The translations under genes and the position numbers were made by a program. Shown one piece after another: positions 1-8,145 of a stretch of 33,007 nt of DNA (position 1 is its first letter; each line of letters begins with the position of its first letter). The stretch is taken from NCBI GenBank assembly GCA_902776845.1, contig CACYRM010000011.1:1-33007 (forward strand), written 5' to 3'. Under the pieces are notes generated by a model. The model made no database searches. It was not told where the DNA came from and was given only the letters and a program-made list of their open reading frames with translations. This DNA is from Oscillospiraceae bacterium (GTDB lineage: Bacteria > Bacillota > Clostridia > Saccharofermentanales > Saccharofermentanaceae).

Positions 1-747
<747 letters not shown>

Positions 748-755
748 TCTTACAT

Positions 756-1262
756 ATGGCAGATAACGTTAGTCACAAGATAAACCTGTTGATCATTACT
801 CCTTACGAAAGTTTTTTCGAAGGTCTGGTGAGCAGTGTCAGCATTCCCACCATTGATGGTGAGTTCGGCTTCATGGCAGGGCATTCTCCTTTCGTTGCGG
901 CAATTGAGCCGGGAATATGTACGATACGTATCAATCAGGAGATCAAACACTGTATGCTGTCGGAGGGTTACTGCGAGATAAGCGGTATGCTTGCGCTTAT
1001 AGTATGCAACTCCGCTGAATGGCCTGAAGGCTTAAGGATAAGGCGTATCGTTGAGTCTTATAAGGCAGCTGTTGAAGAGTTGAAGACACATCATAATGCT
1101 GAAGGTCAGCAGGTTTTTCCTGAAGACAGTTTGGCAAAAGGCAAACGCGCACTTGCGAGAATGCGTTTCGTTGAAAAATATGGTTCCGAGCAGCAGAAGG
1201 AAAGACTTGCAGGGTTTAAGAACAGTGAGTTCCCAGGCGGTGTTCTTCCCAGACTTCAGTAA
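756..1262 (+). CDS. atpC: F1 ATP synthase subunit epsilon
   Basis: Rotor subunit of F1 that couples the gamma stalk to the c-ring and can inhibit ATP hydrolysis. At 168 residues it is longer than the common 130-140. Residues about 8-90 form the N-terminal beta sandwich, recognisable by IPTIDGEFGFMAGHSPFVAAI, which is close to the usual GxxGILPxHxP pattern. The C-terminal half is helical and charged (SYKAAVEELKTHHNAEG, RALARMRFVEKYGS) with an extra tail. It starts 8 nt after atpD; no clear ribosome site is visible, so translational coupling to atpD is likely. Its last 7 nt overlap the end of the convergent FHA gene, with no terminator seen between them. Confidence 0.9.
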   Translation: MADNVSHKINLLIITPYESFFEGLVSSVSIPTIDGEFGFMAGHSPFVAAIEPGICTIRINQEIKHCMLSEGYCEISGMLALIVCNSAEWPEGLRIRRIVESYKAAVEELKTHHNAEGQQVFPEDSLAKGKRALARMRFVEKYGSEQQKERLAGFKNSEFPGGVLPRLQ

Positions 1263-2551
1263 GCGTTTTTGGCAAGTCTTTCAGTTGCAAACCTGAACTC
1301 TATATTACCGACGGTTATCTTCTGTCCTGATTTGATCTCATATATTTTTCCGTTTTCGACCGGTGAGTCTTCCAGATATGTTTTGCCGGTGCCTTTTGAA
1401 GGTTCAAGATAGAATGAACCGTTAATCTGTTTTATTACCGCATGAAGCGGAGCCACATGAGGGTCATCGATCACAATGTCTGAAAGGAAACAATCGGATC
1501 CGATACAGGTCTCATCTAAATAGAGCGAGTATTGGGGGTTAACCCCATTGATCTCTGAGATCAATGATAACTGACCTGTAATAAGCGGCTGAAAAGTTCC
1601 GGATTCTCCGGTTCGTTCTTCTTCGGATGAAGTGATGATTGTGTCGGCTGACGGACTTTCTGAGAACAGGATCGAGCTTCTCTGTTTTGCTATTTTCAGT
1701 GATTCCTCTTTGTGTACGGATAATTCGCGTTTTTTCCGGTTAAGTATAGCCACTGTCAGGATAACCAGAGCCAGAAAGAAGAAAAGAAAGCATGGAAGAA
1801 GCATCTTTCCGGCCATTAATACAAACGATAAAAAGGAAGACAGGCAGGCGATCATAAGATCCTTTTCTTCCTTGGTATACTTCCTTCCTGTATGTTTCTT
1901 ATCATGTTTAGCTTTTTTTGTTCCGGTATTCAGAAAGGGAAGAGGATCTTCCTTTTTTTCTTCGGATCCTTTTATCTTACAGGCCGTTCTTAAGAACAGT
2001 TCTTCGTTATTTTCTCTTACACTGTAAACCAGGGCATTGATCTCATCGGCCGATAAAACGCTTTTAAAGAAATCACAGTTAAGAAGTCTTTCAAGCCTTT
2101 CGGCATTCAGTGAAGAAAGACAAAGTTCATCGGGCTTGCTCTTTACAGGAAGGCAGCACAGCTTGACCGTTATACCTTCAGGATCCGCAAATACCATATC
2201 GGGATCCAAAACGATACAGGAAGGTGATATCAGGTGATCTAAAAGCTTAATAAAGGAATAAAAAAGGTCCCCGGCAGATTTCCGCCGTATGCTCAGGTTC
2301 TTAATGTTTTTCTTGTGAGGGATGTTCTTTTTGCCCGGAGAAAATACGGAAAACTCCGGGTCGGTAATCTGCAGGAAACCGGAAAATTCAAAACAGCACA
2401 TAATGCCTGAACCTAAGTATTCTGTATCAGGTTTGAGATAGAAGTCTGAGATGTTTCCGTCAATTACCTCTTCGGCATAAGTGCATAATATATCCGGATC
2501 ATCAAACTTCTTTATGGCGTAATATCCGTAGGGTCCCTTTTTTATCTGCAT
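1256..2551 (-). CDS. DUF6382-like / FHA-domain membrane protein of the Tad-like locus
   Basis: A 431-residue protein that is the last gene of the Tad-like operon. I take the ATG at 2551, which has an AGAGGA site about 10 nt upstream, rather than one ten codons further out. The N-terminal 170 or so residues resemble the DUF6382 family (CCFEFSGFLQI, a helical LFYSFIKLLDHLI segment, then CIVLDPDMVFAD). A lysine-rich linker precedes two close hydrophobic segments (roughly residues 230-272), then a charged linker and a C-terminal FHA domain: YSLYLDETCIGSD, SDIVIDDPHVAPLHAVI and FYLEPSKGTGKTYL. FHA domains bind phosphothreonine, and similar DUF6382-FHA proteins are known beside Flp/Tad genes in Firmicutes. 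A regulatory or scaffolding role is inferred. It follows the pilin after a 56-nt gap. Confidence 0.75.
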   Translation of the reverse strand: MQIKKGPYGYYAIKKFDDPDILCTYAEEVIDGNISDFYLKPDTEYLGSGIMCCFEFSGFLQITDPEFSVFSPGKKNIPHKKNIKNLSIRRKSAGDLFYSFIKLLDHLISPSCIVLDPDMVFADPEGITVKLCCLPVKSKPDELCLSSLNAERLERLLNCDFFKSVLSADEINALVYSVRENNEELFLRTACKIKGSEEKKEDPLPFLNTGTKKAKHDKKHTGRKYTKEEKDLMIACLSSFLSFVLMAGKMLLPCFLFFFLALVILTVAILNRKKRELSVHKEESLKIAKQRSSILFSESPSADTIITSSEEERTGESGTFQPLITGQLSLISEINGVNPQYSLYLDETCIGSDCFLSDIVIDDPHVAPLHAVIKQINGSFYLEPSKGTGKTYLEDSPVENGKIYEIKSGQKITVGNIEFRFATERLAKNAY

Positions 2552-2607
2552 TGTAATTATTCCTCTATATTGATAACGCAAAGAATGATCTATGTCTTAG
2601 AGACAGA

Positions 2608-2781
2608 TCAGAATGCTGATTCTATCTTTGAATCATCAAAACAGAAATTCATAACTTTCTCTCCATATTCGGAAAGTCCTGCCCTGAAGACCAGAGCGAG
2701 TGCGACGAGGACCGCGATTATGATTACTATCTCCACGGTTCCCATGCCTTTCCTGTTATTACGTTTCGCTTTCTTTCTCAT
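2608..2781 (-). CDS. Flp1-type (type IVb) small pilin
   Basis: A 57-residue open frame on the minus strand with a near-ideal ribosome site (AAAGGAGG, 9 nt before the ATG). It begins with a basic leader (MRKKAKRNNRKG) followed by MGTVEIVIIIAVLVALAL, a class III signal: cleavage after the glycine would give a mature start of MGTVE with glutamate at position +5, as in type IV pilins. The remaining tail is short (GLSEYGEKVMNFC and an acidic end). Size and layout match the Flp1-like pilins of Clostridia. It lies 15 nt after the TadB/TadC-like gene and should be the major pilus subunit. No prepilin peptidase is encoded in this window, so processing must be done by one elsewhere. Confidence 0.85.
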   Translation of the reverse strand: MRKKAKRNNRKGMGTVEIVIIIAVLVALALVFRAGLSEYGEKVMNFCFDDSKIESAF

Positions 2782-2796
2782 AGTCGTTTTCCTCCT

Positions 2797-4362
2797 TTAT
2801 ATGCCGAGAGAGATAATTGCGGGTGTCATTGCGACCATAAGGACGCTTATAAAATCCAAAGTCATGGGGATGATCATTCCCAATGCCTCGCGTTCCTGCC
2901 TTTTGCGTGATGCGTTTCTGCATAAGTTCCAGCATGCCTGTGACTGAAGATTAAGCATATTCAGGACCTCTGCTGTTCCGAGCCTGCCATATCTCGCTAT
3001 AAGCAGGAGTGCAGCCTGGGCTTCCGGTATCTGTATCCTCAGCGAGAATTTTTCCACCGCGTCAGAAGCCGGTATGCCGCTGAGCATCATCGCTCTGAGA
3101 TTCTTTATCTCCAGCGAAAGACTCTTATTCTCTTCAAATGCTTTCGCGCAGACCGAGATCGCTTTCGGAAGCTGCATTCCGGATTCAAGAAGAGTTGATA
3201 TGAGACACAGGAACAATGGTATATCGCTCATAAGCTCCTCTCTTTTGCGCTCCACATCAGCTCTGATCTCATGTCCGCCCAGTATCAGTATTGCGGCCGT
3301 CAATAAGGGCGCAAAGAGAGGACTCTTACCAAGACTTATCAGTATTGAGGCACTAAGGAGCAATGAGGCTGTTCCTGTAAGCAGCTGTTTTTTCAGATAC
3401 TGCTCATAAGTCAGATCGGGGTTAACCGACAGTTCGTTGAACAATTCGTGTCTGGCTGTAATAAAACTTGCGGGAAACAGCTTCTTAACGATTCCGGTAA
3501 GCGGCATTTTCGGTATTTTGCTTCCGGATGAAATGGTGCCGGCAAGTTCAGATTTATAAGCCTTTCTGCCTTGTTCATGCGACATGAATCTGAAAAGCAT
3601 CGCACAGGCTATAGTACATAAGCAAAAAGCGGCTGCCAGAAGGATAGATCCCGTTCTGGTGTTCCTGGCAGTATCCAGGTATTCACGGCTCATGTAATTA
3701 AGTGCGAATGTAACTCCGAACGGCATGGCGCACAGGATCGCCGCTTCGGCATTTTTGCCTGCATTGGATGCTGCGATCTCTCCCTGGACTGCGTTAAGTT
3801 CAGAAAGCATCTGACAGGAGCTCCTCAGTATGGAAAGTGTGTTATTCCCGATCTCGCCTGATATAGCCAGTGCATGGAATACCGGAATAGTCTCGGGAAA
3901 TCCTATCTGTTGTGCAAAAATGTTGAGTGATTCCTCAAGGCTTACATGGAGCTTAAGGTTGTTCTCAAGATTAATAAGCGGTTTCAGCAGCATGGAACGC
4001 TTTCCGAAAGTCCTTTCGATCACGGGCCTTATCAGAAGCAAAGATTTTTCTATTGAGTATCCGCTCGACACACTGGTGCAAAGGACCTGAAGCAGTACAA
4101 GAAGCTGTGTCCTCAGGTGTCTGTAGTTATTTGAATATATTTTCTTCATGGCTTCTTTCCAGGGAAAGATGCTGAGGATTACAGCAAGAACGATCCTTAT
4201 GATCTCGGAACCGATGAACAGGCTTGCAGCGAAATAGACTGCAACTGCGAATAACGGGTAGACCCATATCATCTTTGCCAGAAAAACAGGGAAGGAGCGG
4301 TTCTTCTTATGCGCGGAATGCCATTGCGTTTTGGATCTCTTCAGGACTTGCAATACGCTCAA
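2797..4362 (-). CDS. Fused TadB-TadC-like pilus platform protein (two T2SSF domains)
   Basis: Inner-membrane platform protein for pilus assembly, working with the TadA ATPase. The 521 residues contain two type II secretion F (T2SSF) modules that Tad systems usually carry as two proteins. Module 1, about residues 85-260, includes LLVLLQVLCTSVSSGYSIEKS and ISGEIGNNTLSILRSS with flanking membrane segments. Module 2, about residues 370-521, includes ELMSDIPLFLCLISTLLESG and ARYGRLGTAEVLNML, ending in a hydrophobic helix. The frame opens at a GTG (4371), but that codon overlaps the ribosome site. I choose the TTG at 4362, which has AAAGGAGGT about 7 nt upstream. The start lies within the last 56 nt of tadA, implying coupled translation. 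Confidence 0.85.
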   Translation of the reverse strand: MSVLQVLKRSKTQWHSAHKKNRSFPVFLAKMIWVYPLFAVAVYFAASLFIGSEIIRIVLAVILSIFPWKEAMKKIYSNNYRHLRTQLLVLLQVLCTSVSSGYSIEKSLLLIRPVIERTFGKRSMLLKPLINLENNLKLHVSLEESLNIFAQQIGFPETIPVFHALAISGEIGNNTLSILRSSCQMLSELNAVQGEIAASNAGKNAEAAILCAMPFGVTFALNYMSREYLDTARNTRTGSILLAAAFCLCTIACAMLFRFMSHEQGRKAYKSELAGTISSGSKIPKMPLTGIVKKLFPASFITARHELFNELSVNPDLTYEQYLKKQLLTGTASLLLSASILISLGKSPLFAPLLTAAILILGGHEIRADVERKREELMSDIPLFLCLISTLLESGMQLPKAISVCAKAFEENKSLSLEIKNLRAMMLSGIPASDAVEKFSLRIQIPEAQAALLLIARYGRLGTAEVLNMLNLQSQACWNLCRNASRKRQEREALGMIIPMTLDFISVLMVAMTPAIISLGI

Positions 4363-5503
4363 GACCTTCACCTCCTTTGTTTCTATAAAGTGTTCTGAGA
4401 CGGTAACCGTGATCTGAAGGAGTCATTACCTCGCAGATCTCATCTATGTATCTTTTGCCTTCGCGGCTTCTCATTATGTGAAGTACTATGTTTATTCCCA
4501 TGGATACCTGGGACAGGATAGCGTCATAAGGAAGACTTGAACCTGAAAGTATCATTGCTGTTAATCTGTCCATCATCTCCAGACACGAATTGCTGTGTCC
4601 GGTGCTCATGGAGCCCGGGTGTCCGCTTGTGAGACACGAAAGAAGATCCGCGCTTTCCTTGCCTCTGACCTCGCCGACAATGATCCTGTCCGGGCGCATT
4701 CTGAGCGATGCCCTGATCATCATTCCGATGTTGACTTCTCCGGTTCCGTCAGGTCCCGGAAGCCGTGCCTCCATCCTGACGAGGTTATCGATTCCCTGGA
4801 GATTAAGCTCGGCTGAATCCTCGATGGTCACGATCCTTTCGTTCTTGGGAATGAAGCTGCTCAGACTGTTCAGGAATGTGGTCTTTCCCGAACCGGTGCC
4901 GCCGCATATGAAAATGGTCCTCTTGTTCCTGACGCACTCGGCCAGAAAACGGGCAGCTTCTTCACTGATAAAGTCCTGCCTGATGAGCGAGACGATGTCG
5001 TGTGTTATTCCTGTGAACTTTCGTATTGTGACCGTTGTTTCCCTTGAAATAGGAGGCAGGACCGCATTGGCTCTTGATCCGTCCGGAAGCCTCAGATCCG
5101 CTATCGGATTTGCTTCGTTAAGAGGTCTGTTCTGATTTGCGAAAAAGCATGAGATGCACGTCTTCAGTGTTTCCTCATCTCTGAAAGACAGATCTGATCT
5201 GTAAAGCTTTCCGCCTCTTTCAAAAAAGATCTTATAAGGACCGTTTACCATTATTTCCGTAACAGAGGGATCTTCCATCAAAGGTTCGATAACATCCAGA
5301 CGGCGGAGTGAATTAAATACGGCTTTGGCCATTTCACGCTTCTCATCCAGATTCATCTTATAGGATGTGTTCTCGGATATTACATCTGAAATGATCTCGC
5401 GGAGTTTATCATCCGAAGGATCGGCTTCGCCGGACAAGGAGTTAAGAACACAGTAGGTTATCTGTTCTTTTATGTCCGCATAATTGTTCCTGACGGGTTT
5501 CAT
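4307..5503 (-). CDS. tadA: Tad pilus assembly ATPase TadA/CpaF
   Basis: Hexameric secretion ATPase that powers Flp pilus assembly at the cytoplasmic membrane. The 398-residue protein has the usual layout: an N-terminal helical region, the VTEIMVNGPYKIFFERGGKL segment, then the ATPase core with Walker A GGTGSGKTT at residues 201-209, an Asp-box-like VTIEDSAEL, Walker B RPDRIIVGEVRG with glutamate at 278, and the His box SGHPGSMSTGHSNS. All catalytic motifs are intact. The ATG at 5503 has GGAGG 8 nt upstream and overlaps the stop of the upstream gene in an ATGA, which indicates coupled translation. The neighbours (platform protein, pilin) support a Tad rather than type II secretion or conjugation role. 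Confidence 0.93.
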   Translation of the reverse strand: MKPVRNNYADIKEQITYCVLNSLSGEADPSDDKLREIISDVISENTSYKMNLDEKREMAKAVFNSLRRLDVIEPLMEDPSVTEIMVNGPYKIFFERGGKLYRSDLSFRDEETLKTCISCFFANQNRPLNEANPIADLRLPDGSRANAVLPPISRETTVTIRKFTGITHDIVSLIRQDFISEEAARFLAECVRNKRTIFICGGTGSGKTTFLNSLSSFIPKNERIVTIEDSAELNLQGIDNLVRMEARLPGPDGTGEVNIGMMIRASLRMRPDRIIVGEVRGKESADLLSCLTSGHPGSMSTGHSNSCLEMMDRLTAMILSGSSLPYDAILSQVSMGINIVLHIMRSREGKRYIDEICEVMTPSDHGYRLRTLYRNKGGEGLERIASPEEIQNAMAFRA

Positions 5504-6414
5504 ACCGCAATCCTCCTGCGGATAAGGCTGTTCCCGCAACTGGCGTTTTTATCCGGTTCGTCTGCGTAATAAACTTTTATCCTCTCGCTTCCCAGGACTT
5601 TCGTGAGCATAGCTATGAGATCCTGTGAACCTAGATCCTCAACAGCATTTCTGGCCGGCAAAAGGATATATGCCACATCACAGCCTGCAAGAAGTTCAGG
5701 GAGGTCTTTCATTTTGAAGCCCTCGATGACGGCGGTTACATTCACTGTTCTGTTTCTTGAATGCGCAAGTCTTTCGGCATGACGCATAAGTGTGATCGAA
5801 CGGTTAACTCCGAGTTCGTTTACGTCATCGTAGTCTGCCGTGCTGCCAGGGGTAAGGAAACCCATATCATCCATATTGCAGTACTTAAGAATGTCTTCAG
5901 GAGCAAACTTTCTGGATCTGCATGCCTCGAGGAGAGAGGTCATATTGCACCCGGATCTCCCGTGCCATGAAGATCTGAGCTTGCTGGTAAGATCCAGTCT
6001 GACATTGAAAAATGAATCTGAAGAACTCAACGACAGACTTCGTATAAAACTTTCCCTGACATCAGAATAGACAAACGGAATGACGGCGGAGAGTGAGCCT
6101 GTTTTAAATCCGGCCTGTGTGGGTGAAGGTGCGCTCTCAACGGGTTTAAGCATTGAAATGAGCCGGGCACAGTCTATTATTCCGCCGTCTTCCGTCAGCC
6201 TTATAGGAGAGGGTATCTCGTCAGAGAAACTTTCAGGATCTGTATCATGAGGATCATATATGACTCTTGTATAGTCGCTGAATCTGTCCTCATAATCGCT
6301 TTCATCGAGATAAGGATCAATGATATAAGCATCGGGATAGAAGCAGCTCAGTCTTTTTCTCAAAAGCGAATAGATGTATTCGTCTTTCTCATAGATCTTA
6401 ATAGTGAATGCCAT
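5500..6414 (-). CDS. Degenerate CpaE/TadZ-like protein, first gene of the Tad-like operon
   Basis: A 304-residue soluble protein. The ATG at 6414 has GGGAGG about 9 nt upstream; the open frame extends further upstream, but that stretch is leader. The position directly before tadA is where CpaE/TadZ pilus-localisation proteins sit. The N-terminus (FTIKIYEKDEYIYSLLRKRL, then VIYDPHDTD) could be a receiver-like fold. The rest has weak MinD-like features: VNVTAVIEGF, then LPELLAGCDVAYILLPARNA, resembling the core and membrane-side strands of a ParA/MinD domain. No P-loop KGGxGKT is visible anywhere, so it would be a pseudo-ATPase if homologous. The assignment rests mainly on context; a lineage-specific protein is possible. 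Confidence 0.55.
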   Translation of the reverse strand: MAFTIKIYEKDEYIYSLLRKRLSCFYPDAYIIDPYLDESDYEDRFSDYTRVIYDPHDTDPESFSDEIPSPIRLTEDGGIIDCARLISMLKPVESAPSPTQAGFKTGSLSAVIPFVYSDVRESFIRSLSLSSSDSFFNVRLDLTSKLRSSWHGRSGCNMTSLLEACRSRKFAPEDILKYCNMDDMGFLTPGSTADYDDVNELGVNRSITLMRHAERLAHSRNRTVNVTAVIEGFKMKDLPELLAGCDVAYILLPARNAVEDLGSQDLIAMLTKVLGSERIKVYYADEPDKNASCGNSLIRRRIAV

Positions 6415-6464
6415 GAACTGTTTCCTCCCTTGTTTCTTTAAGCGGATTGTAAAGCCGCAGAGAG

Positions 6465-6504
6465 TCCGATAACACCGACAAAATCCGACAAAAACTGACA
6501 AGGG
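6465..6504 (-). repeat. Tandem 10-bp-periodic repeats in the tad leader
   Basis: On the plus strand CCGACA occurs at 6475-6480 and 6485-6490, then CTGACA at 6495-6500, with a further CCGATA at 6466-6471. Read toward the tad operon these are TTTTGTCGG-type units at one helical turn. Two further exact copies of TGACAAAAAC lie at 6606-6615 and 6628-6637. The function is unknown; an operator or a phased A-tract bend is possible. Confidence 0.6.
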
Positions 6505-6536
6505 AAGTCCGGGGAAAACGCAGCCTGAGTTACATA

Positions 6537-6565
6537 AGTATAAAATTAATATTATTAGCAAGTTG
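6537..6565 (-). promoter_or_regulatory. Possible tad operon promoter
   Basis: Read on the minus strand, TATACT (6537-6542) is a good -10 box, with CAACTT (6560-6565) as a weak -35 at 17 bp. Transcription would start about 115 nt before the first tad gene, placing the tandem repeats in the leader. The poor -35 box may mean that an activator is needed. Confidence 0.35.
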
Positions 6566-6626
6566 CCTGACTGAATGTTTTTTATGAAGAGCATCCGGAC
6601 CTTAATGACAAAAACTGTCCGGGCGA

Positions 6627-6655
6627 TTGACAAAAACGGGAGTGATAAGTACAAT
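6627..6655 (+). promoter_or_regulatory. metK promoter (sigma-A type)
   Basis: TTGACA (6627-6632), a 17-bp spacer and TACAAT (6650-6655) form a near-consensus promoter. The expected start is near 6662, about 20 nt before the SAM-I aptamer. The -35 box is part of the second TGACAAAAAC repeat, so a protein binding that repeat could also affect metK. Confidence 0.8.
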
Positions 6656-6681
6656 CAAACCACTACAATTTAAGTTCTTTG

Positions 6682-6778
6682 CTTATCAAGAGTGACTCGA
6701 GGGACCGGCCCGTTATCAGAGTCCGGCAACCGCGGAAAGCAGCGGTGCCAATTCCGGCAGGGAAACCTGAAAGATGAG
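6682..6778 (+). ncRNA. SAM-I (S-box) riboswitch aptamer
   Basis: S-adenosylmethionine-binding leader RNA. Helix P1 pairs CTTATC (6682-6687) with GATGAG (6773-6778). The hallmark elements follow in order: AGAGTGACTCGAGGGA, CCGGCCC, CCGGCAACC, the CAGCGGTGCCAATTCCGGCAG core (6740-6760, hyphen-free in the DNA) and GAAAGATGAG at the 3' end. It stands directly before metK, the SAM synthetase gene, and is followed by an intrinsic terminator, so it should shut metK off when SAM is plentiful. Confidence 0.95.
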
Positions 6779-6799
6779 GATCGTAATATTTGACGTCGG

Positions 6800-6830
6800 C
6801 CTTCTCTTATCAGGAGAAGGTTTTTCTTTT
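6800..6830 (+). terminator. Riboswitch-controlled intrinsic terminator
   Basis: CCTTCTC (6800-6806) pairs with GAGAAGG (6814-6820) over a 7-nt loop, followed by TTTTTCTTTT. The loop side contains CTTATC (6806-6811), an exact copy of the 5' strand of aptamer helix P1. GATGAGG (6773-6779) can therefore pair either within P1 or here as the antiterminator, which explains the switch. Confidence 0.9.
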
Positions 6831-6859
6831 ATAAAAGCAATGAACGGAAAGGAAAGACA

Positions 6860-8050
6860 ATGAGAAACAAAAAAGGAAACTGGCTGTTCACTTCTGAATC
6901 GGTTACTGAGGGACATCCCGATAAGATCTGCGATCAGATCTCTGACGCTGTTCTTGACGCGATCCTTGAGCAGGACAGTACTGCGCGTGTTGCCTGCGAG
7001 ACATGCACCACGACAGGAATGGTCCTTGTCATGGGCGAGATCACCACTTCCGCTTATGTTGATATTCCTTCGATCGTAAGGAACAAGATCAAGGAGATCG
7101 GCTATAACTCAAGCGAGATGGGTTTTGACAGCCATTCATGCGCTGTGCTTACGTCAATAGACGAGCAGTCCCCTGATATTGCCATGGGTGTAAACGAGTC
7201 CTATGAGGCACGTCACGGCGGTGATAAGGAATTAGACACAGGCGCCGGAGATCAGGGAATGATGTTTGGTTATGCAAATGATGATACGCCGGAACTTATG
7301 CCTATGCCGATATCCCTTGCGCATAAACTCACGATAAGACTTACTGAAGTCCGCAAGAATGGTGCTGATTTCTTAAGACCTGACGGCAAATCACAGGTAA
7401 CCGTAGAGTATGAGGACGACAAGGTAAAGAGGATAGATGCTGTCGTTATCTCAACACAGCACAGTGCCGATATATCTCTTGAGGAACTTGAAGCATATAT
7501 CAGGGAAAATGTCATCAAGCCGGTTATTCCTTCGGAACTGATGGATGAGAACACAAAGATCTATATCAATCCTACAGGAAGATTTGTAGTCGGCGGACCT
7601 CAGGGTGACTCCGGTCTTACGGGCAGAAAGATCATTGTCGATACATACGGCGGATTTGCGCGTCACGGCGGCGGATGCTTCTCAGGCAAGGATCCGACGA
7701 AGGTTGACCGTTCAGCTTGCTACATGATGCGTTATATCGCAAAGAATATCGTGGCTTCCGGACTTGCTTCCGAGTGTGAGGTTCAGGTGGCTTATGCGAT
7801 CGGTGTAGCTAAGCCTGTTTCCGTAATGGTCGACACATACGGAACTGGTAAGATCGAAGATGCGAAGATCGTTGAGATCGTAAACAAGGTATTCGATTTA
7901 AGACCTGCCGCCATTATCAGGGATCTTGATCTCAGAAGACCTATTTACTCCGCGACCGCAAGTTACGGTCATTTCGGAAGAACAGATATCGAACTCCCCT
8001 GGGAGAAAACCGATAAGGCTGAAGAGATTAAAAAGCTTGCAGGAATCTGA
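6860..8050 (+). CDS. metK: S-adenosylmethionine synthetase
   Basis: Makes S-adenosylmethionine from methionine and ATP in the cytoplasm. The 396-residue length is typical. N-terminal [20 protein letters not shown] carries the catalytic histidine and aspartate. The two family signatures are complete: [12 protein letters not shown] at residues 128-139 and [17 protein letters not shown] beginning at residue 270, where the cysteine replaces the more usual alanine. An AAAGGAAAG site lies just before the ATG. Expression is expected to be controlled by the SAM-I riboswitch and terminator in the leader. A strong terminator after the stop makes it a single-gene unit. Confidence 0.98.
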   Translation: MRNKKGNWLFTSESVTEGHPDKICDQISDAVLDAILEQDSTARVACETCTTTGMVLVMGEITTSAYVDIPSIVRNKIKEIGYNSSEMGFDSHSCAVLTSIDEQSPDIAMGVNESYEARHGGDKELDTGAGDQGMMFGYANDDTPELMPMPISLAHKLTIRLTEVRKNGADFLRPDGKSQVTVEYEDDKVKRIDAVVISTQHSADISLEELEAYIRENVIKPVIPSELMDENTKIYINPTGRFVVGGPQGDSGLTGRKIIVDTYGGFARHGGGCFSGKDPTKVDRSACYMMRYIAKNIVASGLASECEVQVAYAIGVAKPVSVMVDTYGTGKIEDAKIVEIVNKVFDLRPAAIIRDLDLRRPIYSATASYGHFGRTDIELPWEKTDKAEEIKKLAGI

Positions 8051-8078
8051 AATTCCGATATTAGGACAATTTGAACTT

Positions 8079-8122
8079 ATAAGCCCGGTTAAAGTCTCAA
8101 CTTTGGCCGGGCTTATTGTTTT
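8079..8122 (+). terminator. metK intrinsic terminator
   Basis: ATAAGCCCGG (8079-8088) pairs perfectly with CCGGGCTTAT (8107-8116). An inner AAAGT/ACTTT stem extends the hairpin, and TGTTTT follows. It ends the metK transcript 24 nt before recD2. Confidence 0.88.
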
Positions 8123-8145
8123 GAACACTGTAGTTTGTTAGCATC

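Noticed and set aside
2570..2947. Plus-strand open frame of 125 codons over the pilin gene
   Set aside because: It is antisense to the pilin and the end of the platform gene, both of which have strong ribosome sites and recognisable domains.
6415..6859. Possible CRISPR-like array in the tad-metK gap
   Set aside because: The repeated units are 10 bp apart with no spacers; they are explained better as operator or bend repeats plus the riboswitch.
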